14,414 nucleotides of DNA from Minisyncoccota bacterium (GTDB taxonomy: Bacteria; Patescibacteriota; Minisyncoccia; Phycocordibacterales; DATDWN01): the NCBI GenBank assembly GCA_025450615.1, contig JANWHC010000030.1, forward strand, positions 1-14,414, in the 5' to 3' direction. The notes beneath the pieces are model-generated. The model did no database searches. It saw only the letters and a program-made list of their open reading frames with translations, and was not told the DNA's origin. The position numbers and the translations under genes are program-made. This document shows positions 7,063-11,970 of the stretch, in pieces; position 1 is the stretch's first letter; each line of letters begins with the position of its first letter.

Positions 7063-7347
7063 TTAAAGATTTATGTAGCCCTTAGCGGGACCATTAACGT
7101 CGCCTGTAAGACCGAAAGTGGCAAGAATGAAATGTATAAGGCCGAATACCGAGAACATAACTGCCATACCGATGATTCCCCATAATATTGATCTTCTTGC
7201 CTCATCCCTTCCTTTGTCTCCAGCTGGTAAACTCAAGAATTTGATAATACCGTAGATGAAGTAAACCAGTGCGAGACCAAACATCAAGAGAATAAGGGGA
7301 TTCAAAATCACCTCATTAAACTTGTTAAGGAAAGGAACTATGGTCAT
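7063..7347 (-). CDS. VirB2/TrbC-like pilin paralogue 7, without signal peptide
   Basis: The last gene of the array, 94 aa. It has the same two-helix plan as its neighbours: helix 1 around NPLILLMFGLALVYFIYGI, a charged loop PAGDKGRDEARRS, and helix 2 around ILWGIIGMAVMFSVFGLIHF. The match to the array motif (FGLA-VYF, GDxx, WGII-AVM-S-G) marks it as a paralogue. The N-terminus (MTIVPFLNKFNEV) is short and lacks the signal peptide present in the other six. It could insert as a plain two-helix membrane protein or serve as a non-polymerising subunit. Its start is 11 nt past the upstream pilin stop (7359), so it is co-transcribed. No clear Shine-Dalgarno is seen. Confidence 0.78.
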   Translation of the reverse strand: MTIVPFLNKFNEVILNPLILLMFGLALVYFIYGIIKFLSLPAGDKGRDEARRSILWGIIGMAVMFSVFGLIHFILATFGLTGDVNGPAKGYINL

Positions 7348-7358
7348 TTATCGAGAGG

Positions 7359-7706
7359 CTAATTGTATGTTGGAACTGTAACTGTTGTACCAGGTGTGAT
7401 ACCTAGAACGTTTTGTAGCCATGCTACAAGTCCGTAGATTGAAATCATAACAGCGATTGCAATAACTCCGTAGATCATGATGCTCTTGCCTTCTGCTGCC
7501 TTCTTTGGATCTCCTGCTGCTCGTATGTATGTAGCAAGACCCCAGAAGAAGTAAACGATAGCAAGACCGAACACGATTGGAATTAAAGCTTTCACTGTGT
7601 TACCAATGAAAGTAACGATGGCTGTAAGGCCGCTTGTATTTGGCAAATTTTGCGCAAAAGCCAAAGCTGGCATCGTAGACATCACTGCGTAAATAACTTT
7701 TTTCAT
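7359..7706 (-). CDS. VirB2/TrbC-like T4SS pilin paralogue 6
   Basis: The product is 115 aa when started at the ATG at 7706. The frame extends to 7790, but that extension would put a 28-residue tail before an intact signal peptide and would cross the promoter, so 7706 is preferred. The signal peptide is MKKVIYAVMSTMPALAFAQ with likely cleavage after AFA. Helix 1 contains IVFGLAIVYFFWGLATYI, the loop RAAGDPKKAAEGKSIM, and helix 2 GVIAIAVMISIYGLVAWL, ending QNVLGI plus a Pro/Thr tail. It is nearly collinear with paralogue 5 (both carry GDPKKA-EGKSIM and the same helix-2 core), so these two are the most recent duplicates. Family knowledge: processed VirB2/TrbC proteins polymerise into conjugative or secretion pili. 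It has its own promoter module (7762-7805). Confidence 0.85.
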   Translation of the reverse strand: MKKVIYAVMSTMPALAFAQNLPNTSGLTAIVTFIGNTVKALIPIVFGLAIVYFFWGLATYIRAAGDPKKAAEGKSIMIYGVIAIAVMISIYGLVAWLQNVLGITPGTTVTVPTYN

Positions 7707-7761
7707 ATTTTTCTTCTTTCGACGAATCGAAAGTAATAAACTGTTAATGGATAATGAATTA

Positions 7762-7805
7762 ATTATATGATGGAAAAGGCCTGAAAACAAGTCCGTTGTG
7801 GATAA
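7762..7805 (-). promoter_or_regulatory. Internal promoter of pilins 6-7 with DnaA-box sequence
   Basis: On the minus strand: TTATCCACA (7797-7805), exactly 29 nt, then TATAAT (7762-7767). A TTGTTT -35 (7785-7790) sits 17 nt from the -10. Initiation is expected near 7755, giving a leader of ~50 nt before the ATG at 7706. The same module recurs at 8198-8241. Confidence 0.65.
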
Positions 7806-7826
7806 GAGAGCAACTATAAATAGAGG

Positions 7827-8171
7827 TTACAGACCTTGAACTGTAGGAACAGGTATAGGACCATTTTGATTAACTCCAAGTATGTTTTGTAACAATGCAA
7901 CAATTCCGTAGATTGAAAGCATAACCGCGATGGCAATAACTCCCCAAACCATAATACTCTTGCCTTCTGATGCCTTTTTTGGATCTCCCGCTGATCTAAT
8001 GTATTGTGCAAGTCCCCAGAAGAAATAAATTATTGCGATCCCAAAAATTATTGGAATAAGACTTTTAATCGCAATCCCTAAGAAAGCAAGTAGGTCATAA
8101 AAAGGAGAAAAATTTGCCGCAAAAGCAAGAGTGGGAGCAAGCAACATCAGTGAATAAATAATTTTTTTCAT
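7827..8171 (-). CDS. VirB2/TrbC-like T4SS pilin paralogue 5
   Basis: 114 aa. Signal peptide MKKIIYSLMLLAPTLAFAA, likely cut after AFA. Helix 1 runs IIFGIAIIYFFWGLAQYI (~41-58), the basic loop is RSAGDPKKASEGKSIM (~59-74), and helix 2 is GVIAIAVMLSIYGIVALL (~77-94), then QNILGV and a Pro-rich end. It closely resembles paralogue 6 in both protein and upstream DNA. The small mature protein, two helices and positively charged loop fit the VirB2/TrbC (PF18895-type) pilin plan used in CPR genomes. It sits 79 nt below the stop of paralogue 4 and has its own promoter module, so pilins 5 and 6 can be made independently of the methyltransferase and solute-binding protein. Confidence 0.85.
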   Translation of the reverse strand: MKKIIYSLMLLAPTLAFAANFSPFYDLLAFLGIAIKSLIPIIFGIAIIYFFWGLAQYIRSAGDPKKASEGKSIMVWGVIAIAVMLSIYGIVALLQNILGVNQNGPIPVPTVQGL

Positions 8172-8197
8172 ATTTTTTGCTATTGAGTAATAAGCTA

Positions 8198-8241
8198 ATT
8201 ATACGATGAAAAAACCTAAATAAATTGACTGTTGTGGATAA
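8198..8241 (-). promoter_or_regulatory. Internal promoter of pilin 5 with DnaA-box sequence
   Basis: On the minus strand: TTATCCACA (8233-8241), 29 nt, TATAAT (8198-8203). The -35 position (AATTTA, 8221-8226) is poor, so the upstream TTATCCACA may be a protein-binding site that compensates. The leader is ~20 nt to the ATG at 8171. Spacing and flanks (CTTATCCACAAC, AGG, CATC before TATAATTA) match the module at 7762-7805. Confidence 0.6.
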
Positions 8242-8250
8242 GAAAAAGAG

Positions 8251-8616
8251 CTATGGATTAGTAATGATGCCTGTAGTTGCGTTGAATCCCCCACCTATAT
8301 TAATTCCAAGAATATTACCAATAAAATATATGATTCCGTAAATAGAAAGGAAAACGAAAATAGCTACAATACCCCAAACCATCTTGCTTCTACCTTCTGC
8401 TAACTTTTTTGGATCACCAGAATGCAAAATAAACTGAGATAACCCCCAAAAAAAATAGATCATCGCTAAACCAAAAATAATTCTGATTAAAATATTAATA
8501 AAACCACCAAAAGTTATAAGGAGGCCTTTTAGGCCATCTAGTGGTGCCGCATAAGCAAATGCTGGTGTTAATACAGTAGTAATTAAACTTATATATTTTA
8601 AAATTTTGTTTTTCAT
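8251..8616 (-). CDS. VirB2/TrbC-like T4SS pilin paralogue 4
   Basis: 121 aa. Signal peptide MKNKILKYISLITTVLTPAF followed by AYAA, probably cut after AYA. Helix 1 contains IIFGLAMIYFFWGLSQFI, the loop is LHSGDPKKLAEGRSKM, and helix 2 is WGIVAIFVFLSIYGIIYF, then GNILGI and a glycine/threonine tail. It shares the FFWGL and GDPKK signatures with paralogues 5 and 6 but differs along the helices, so it is an older copy. The start lies 4 nt below the stop of paralogue 3, which implies one transcript with translational coupling. Confidence 0.83.
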   Translation of the reverse strand: MKNKILKYISLITTVLTPAFAYAAPLDGLKGLLITFGGFINILIRIIFGLAMIYFFWGLSQFILHSGDPKKLAEGRSKMVWGIVAIFVFLSIYGIIYFIGNILGINIGGGFNATTGIITNP

Positions 8617-8620
8617 GTGA

Positions 8621-9004
8621 TTATGTAAGGCTTTTATGAATCTCTATCATTGAAGTTTTAAGTACTGGGGGCACATCAGCTGGACCAAACCCAAAATCTC
8701 CGACAATAAAGCTTATAATAGCTCTAAAAGTGACCAAAACAAAAAGAGCAATGATACCCCAAAACATATAGTTTTTTCCGGCTTCAATATCTGCTTTACT
8801 GTCTGAATGTAGAATAAACTTTGAAAGTCCCCAGAAAAAAACTACAAAAGCTACAGCAAACATGAGAGGGATAATAAGTCCGATAACTGACAAAATCTCC
8901 ATTACTACTTGTCCAAAAGTACTTTGGCTCAAAGAAAAAGCTAAAGCAAGACTTGGGAAAAGTCCTATCGTAATGTATGCGATTTTTTTAGTTATTAATT
9001 TCAT
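8621..9004 (-). CDS. VirB2/TrbC-like T4SS pilin paralogue 3 (divergent)
   Basis: 127 aa. The signal-like N-terminus MKLITKKIAYITIGLFPSLA is followed by LAFS. Helix 1 includes LMFAVAFVVFFWGLSKFI, and helix 2 includes MFWGIIALFVLVTFRAIISF. The loop differs from the GDPKK copies: LHSDSKADIEAGKNY lacks the glycine, proline and lysine pair. A longer C-terminal tail (~28 residues, GFGPADVPPVLKTS onward) is unique in the array. It may be a minor or capping subunit, which is speculative. The gaps are 1 nt to paralogue 2 above and 4 nt to paralogue 4 below. Confidence 0.8.
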   Translation of the reverse strand: MKLITKKIAYITIGLFPSLALAFSLSQSTFGQVVMEILSVIGLIIPLMFAVAFVVFFWGLSKFILHSDSKADIEAGKNYMFWGIIALFVLVTFRAIISFIVGDFGFGPADVPPVLKTSMIEIHKSLT

Positions 9005-9005
9005 T

Positions 9006-9437
9006 TTATGGAAATAGTGCTTTAACAGTAAGCTGAACTGCTTGTGAAATACCGACTGCGCCGAGTAAAATACCAGTACCCATAAGCGCCCAGAGCAGTC
9101 TTTGTTTGGCTTTTTCTATTTCAGCTGGTTTACCTTGTGCAGTGACAAAAGTAAGTCCAGCGTAAATTATGTACATAACACACACAACAGCACCTATTGG
9201 AAGTACGACGTTTGTCACAATATCATTGATGAGATCAAGTAAATTGTTGGCTTTAATTGGATTTGGAATATTTATAGGACCTCCAGTTGAGCTGCCTCCA
9301 AAAGAACCCCCACCACCCCCACCACCGCCACCGCCAGCACTACCAGTACCACCACCACCCTGAGCTAGAACTAAAACTGGTGAAGCAAAAAACAGAATGC
9401 TGATTATTGCTATTATTTTTTTAATTTTATTTTTCAT
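9006..9437 (-). CDS. VirB2/TrbC-like T4SS pilin paralogue 2 with polyglycine linker
   Basis: 143 aa. Signal peptide MKNKIKKIIAIISILFFASP followed by VLVLAQ, with likely cleavage near LAQ. The mature N-terminus is a very long glycine/serine run (~27-53) before PINIPNPIKANNLLDLI. Helix 1 (~74-98, VLPIGAVVCVMYIIYAGLTF) and helix 2 (~114-136, LLWALMGTGILLGAVGI) are separated by the charged loop TAQGKPAEIEKAKQR. This is the more classical VirB2 look (YAGLTF, then a basic loop) and closer to paralogue 1 than to 4-6. It is 2 nt from paralogue 1 and 1 nt from paralogue 3, so it is firmly inside the operon. Confidence 0.85.
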   Translation of the reverse strand: MKNKIKKIIAIISILFFASPVLVLAQGGGGTGSAGGGGGGGGGGSFGGSSTGGPINIPNPIKANNLLDLINDIVTNVVLPIGAVVCVMYIIYAGLTFVTAQGKPAEIEKAKQRLLWALMGTGILLGAVGISQAVQLTVKALFP

Positions 9438-9439
9438 CT

Positions 9440-9931
9440 TTATGGATTAAATTTAATTGGACCAGTATCTGCGCCTAGTGCAGAAACTACAAACTGAACT
9501 ATTAGCCATGCACCGACAATTAAAGCTATACCAATCACCGCTTTGGTCAGCATACCATTTGCTTCTTTTCTTTTTCCGGGATTACTTCCAGAAGCCATAT
9601 AATTGAACCCAGCGTAAACAATAACTACAGTGGTAAAGGCAATTGCAATAGCTGAAGCGTAATTTACAGCATGTAGCGTTGCGTCAACAAGGTCTTGAAA
9701 ACCACACTCGCCGTAGATCATCATTGGACTACCGTCAGAATTGTTAATAGGATTACCTGCAGAATCTACAGCTGCTTTTGGGGCACAGTCATAAGTAATC
9801 CCAGACTTTGTGACTCCTCCTGTTCCACCTCCAGTGCCACCACCACTTTGAGCTAAAACTAAAACAGGAACTGTAAAAATAAAAAGTAGGAGAAAATTTG
9901 CGTATATTATTTTTAATAATCTAAAATTCAT
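9440..9931 (-). CDS. VirB2/TrbC-like T4SS pilin paralogue 1 with Cys pair
   Basis: 163 aa and the first pilin in the operon. Signal peptide to about residue 28 (LLLFIFTVPVLVLAQ), then a short GGGTGGGTGG run. A ~35-residue extracytoplasmic insert carries two cysteines, Cys49 (TYDCAP) and Cys76 (GECGFQDLV), which could form a disulfide. Helix 1 (~88-113) contains AIAIAFTTVVIVYAGFNYMA, the loop is SGSNPGKRKEANGM, and helix 2 (~128-151) AVIGIALIVGAWLIVQFVVS. This is the best match in the array to the VirB2/T4SS-pilin plan. It begins 1 nt after the solute-binding-protein stop (9933), a tight coupling that points to a joint function. Confidence 0.85.
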   Translation of the reverse strand: MNFRLLKIIYANFLLLFIFTVPVLVLAQSGGGTGGGTGGVTKSGITYDCAPKAAVDSAGNPINNSDGSPMMIYGECGFQDLVDATLHAVNYASAIAIAFTTVVIVYAGFNYMASGSNPGKRKEANGMLTKAVIGIALIVGAWLIVQFVVSALGADTGPIKFNP

Positions 9932-9932
9932 A

Positions 9933-11219
9933 TTATTTTAACTCATCCGCTATCTCCTCATTTGCCCGATTTAAGGCTTCAGTCATCTTAGTTCGCCCGC
10001 TGGTTATTGACTCAATCATATCACGGAAAATATTTTGACTTACGTTTGAATCAGGATCTATCCACGAATGTGAATAAAGAGCTGAGTTATAGAAAACTGA
10101 TCTGTAAGCATCTGTTGGTTTATCGGCAAGTAAGTCGCGCCTGACTGGAGGCAAACTCGTCTCTGTCTCCATCGCTTTTATCGCCCCCGCTTCAGTCAGT
10201 GCTGTAACCGCAATAAACGCTGCGCCTATTTGTTTTGACTGCTTTACAATAGACAATCCGTACATATGACCAAAGACGGTTTTCTTCGGTGAATTTCTTA
10301 CCTGTGGAATATAAGTTACGTCAAAGTTTAGATTTGAATTTTTCTGTTGAATTGGAAATAATTCTGAAGCAAAACCGAAATACATCGCCAAGTTTCCAGC
10401 TAAAAAGAAGTTCTGTGAACTTGGAAGAGACCTATTCCAAGAATATGAAGCTGAAGTTGGATTTGAAAACTGGGTGTAAAAGTTAACTGCTGTATGACTT
10501 GGTATAACTGGTTCTCCAAATTGGGCATTCAAAGCAGAATTAACTAAGCCACCACTCCTTGTTGTGACCGGAGTTCCTGATTGAAACAAAAGTGTCAGAA
10601 GTATTTCTTTGGCATTTGTAATGTTTCGCCATTCTCCTAATGCCAGCGCACTTTGCAAGATATTTGCGTTGCTATCTCTTCGAGTTATTTTATTTACTAT
10701 GTCATAAACCTCATCCCAGTATTTTGGTGGCTGAGCAATAAGATTACTTGAAAACAAATCTCGATTCCAATACATCACCATAGGGTCAACAATAAATGGC
10801 AAAGCTAAAATTCCCTCTGGAGTCAAAAATAGTTCTCCCTCTTCAATAAATTTATCTTTAAAATCCCTTTCTGTTATGTTTTTATATGGGATAGTGAAAA
10901 TTTTGTTTCGTTCTTTGTACATTGAATCCTCACGCAAGACTACAATATCCGGCCCAACTCCATCTGCCAAAGCCTCAATAAAATCTGCGTCAAATGAAGA
11001 TGCATCTTTTTTAGAGTAATTTATACGAATATTTTTATCATTGACTATTGAAGACGCTTGAAAAGCTCTATTAAATACATTTTCTGGAATTGTACCCCAA
11101 ACTACTAAATCTGCTTGAACAGAAGTTACATCTTTCCCTTTTGATATTGCAAAAAGGCCGATTCCCACAACTATACATATTGCAAAGACTGCTGTCAGAA
11201 TAAATTTAAAATTGATCAT
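9933..11219 (-). CDS. Membrane-anchored extracellular solute-binding protein (family-1-like)
   Basis: 428 aa. An N-terminal helix (~5-26, FILTAVFAICIVVGIGLFAI) acts as a signal anchor; I see no convincing lipobox. The rest resembles family-1 (MalE-type) substrate-binding proteins: an opening beta strand ADLVVWGTIPENVFNRAF, the GPDIVVLRED segment, the typical LALPFIVDPMVMYWNRDLF strand-turn, PPKYWDEVYD, and a late AAFIAVTALTEAGAIKAM helix with LPPVRRDLL. Such proteins normally deliver a ligand to an ABC importer, but no permease or ATPase gene is in the window. It lies 4 nt below the methyltransferase and 1 nt above the first pilin. It may be a surface receptor for the pilin apparatus or serve a distant importer; its ligand cannot be told from sequence. 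Confidence 0.85.
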   Translation of the reverse strand: MINFKFILTAVFAICIVVGIGLFAISKGKDVTSVQADLVVWGTIPENVFNRAFQASSIVNDKNIRINYSKKDASSFDADFIEALADGVGPDIVVLREDSMYKERNKIFTIPYKNITERDFKDKFIEEGELFLTPEGILALPFIVDPMVMYWNRDLFSSNLIAQPPKYWDEVYDIVNKITRRDSNANILQSALALGEWRNITNAKEILLTLLFQSGTPVTTRSGGLVNSALNAQFGEPVIPSHTAVNFYTQFSNPTSASYSWNRSLPSSQNFFLAGNLAMYFGFASELFPIQQKNSNLNFDVTYIPQVRNSPKKTVFGHMYGLSIVKQSKQIGAAFIAVTALTEAGAIKAMETETSLPPVRRDLLADKPTDAYRSVFYNSALYSHSWIDPDSNVSQNIFRDMIESITSGRTKMTEALNRANEEIADELK

Positions 11220-11223
11220 GATT

Positions 11224-11751
11224 TTATAGTTTTTTGTACATTAAGCCGTAGTGGTGGCTCCCTGCGCTAATTTGTTTATCTAAATGAAAACCAGCTTCGT
11301 CGAAAAGTTCCATCGCTTTTTCTTTTGTTACCACATGAGTCGGCTTTGGACCAATTCCCCCAAATGAATCTGACCAATCAACAACCAAAACTCTTCCAGC
11401 AGGTTTTAAAATTCGTTTTATTTCTTTAACAACTTCTTTTTTATTTTCTAAATGAAACAAAATATTGCATAAAAGCACTAAATCCACAGAAAAATCTCTA
11501 AGTTTAGTTCCTCCAAGCTTGTCTATGTCACCCCAAATTACTTCAACATTATAAAGACCTTCACGAGCAGCATTGTTTTTTAATCTAGAGAGTAAATCTT
11601 GCTTCAAATCAATAGCATAAACTCTTCCAGTCGAAGCGAGAGCCCGAGAAGCGGCAACAGTATAGTGGCCAGAACCTGCGCCAAGATCAGCAATTTCCAT
11701 GCCAGCGGAAACACCGCACTGATCGATAATTTTTACAGGATCAGAGAACAT
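11224..11751 (-). CDS. Class I SAM-dependent methyltransferase
   Basis: 175 aa, a compact Rossmann-type methyltransferase. Motif I is IADLGAGSGHYTVA (~20-33), the acidic end of strand 2 is VYAIDL (Asp48), motif II/III is NVEVIWGDID (~68-77), and VDLVLLCNILFHLENK (~89-104) and LKPAGRVLVVDW follow in order, as in the UbiE/Methyltransf_11 group. The length is short for UbiE, and no target-recognition domain is present, so a small-molecule substrate is as likely as a protein one. It is the first gene of the minus-strand operon, 4 nt above the solute-binding protein. Upstream, a minus-strand TATACT directly before the ATG at 11751 would give a near-leaderless message. It could be an unrelated passenger in the operon. 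Confidence 0.88.
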   Translation of the reverse strand: MFSDPVKIIDQCGVSAGMEIADLGAGSGHYTVAASRALASTGRVYAIDLKQDLLSRLKNNAAREGLYNVEVIWGDIDKLGGTKLRDFSVDLVLLCNILFHLENKKEVVKEIKRILKPAGRVLVVDWSDSFGGIGPKPTHVVTKEKAMELFDEAGFHLDKQISAGSHHYGLMYKKL

Positions 11752-11801
11752 ACATATAGTATAGTACGAAAAAATAACGTACGCACTTTAGTTATTAACA
11801 G

Positions 11802-11919
11802 AAATCTCTACTCTCACCAGTACCTTTTTAGAGCACGGATAAATCGTTGTTACGATTTTCCTCAAGTCTCGGCTACCCGCCTGCGAAGTCTCTAAAAAGG
11901 TACTGGTTCGAAGAGATTT
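11802..11919. repeat. 118-bp imperfect palindrome, possible structured RNA
   Basis: Perfect 18-bp arms (11816-11833 with 11890-11907) flank a 56-nt centre. Outside them, AAATCTCT (11802-11809) pairs with AGAGATTT (11912-11919) across a small internal loop. The centre holds a second hairpin: GGA, a bulged T and AAATCG (11837-11846), loop TTGTTA, then CGATTT plus TCC (11853-11861). After that comes a GC-rich patch (11871-11889). A competing hairpin, GAGATT/AATCTC (11913-11928), would exclude the outer stem. It lies downstream of gyrA and upstream of the methyltransferase. I see no tRNA, tmRNA or RNase P signature. Confidence 0.6.
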
Positions 11920-11970
11920 TAGAATCTCGTTGAGTCACTATTGCTAAAAAATGCAGTGAGGAGAAAGGGA

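Noticed and set aside
7707..7790. Upstream extension of pilin 6 to the ATG at 7790
   Set aside because: It would bury an intact signal peptide behind 28 residues and overlap a well-formed -35/-10 promoter.
7797..8241. Replication origin suggested by two DnaA boxes near gyrA
   Set aside because: Only two boxes, each placed at fixed distance from a promoter of a duplicated gene, and no AT-rich unwinding cluster or dnaA/dnaN genes in view.
9169..9363. Plus-strand frame encoding a proline-rich peptide
   Set aside because: It is the antisense shadow of the polyglycine-coding pilin gene; no ribosome site or promoter supports it.
11802..11935. Integron attC site or tRNA/tmRNA gene in the palindrome
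   Set aside because: GTTGAGT at 11929-11935 fits one attC core end, but no matching RYYYAAC is at the other side. GGTTCGAA at 11905-11912 looks like a T-loop but its flanks do not pair as a T-stem.
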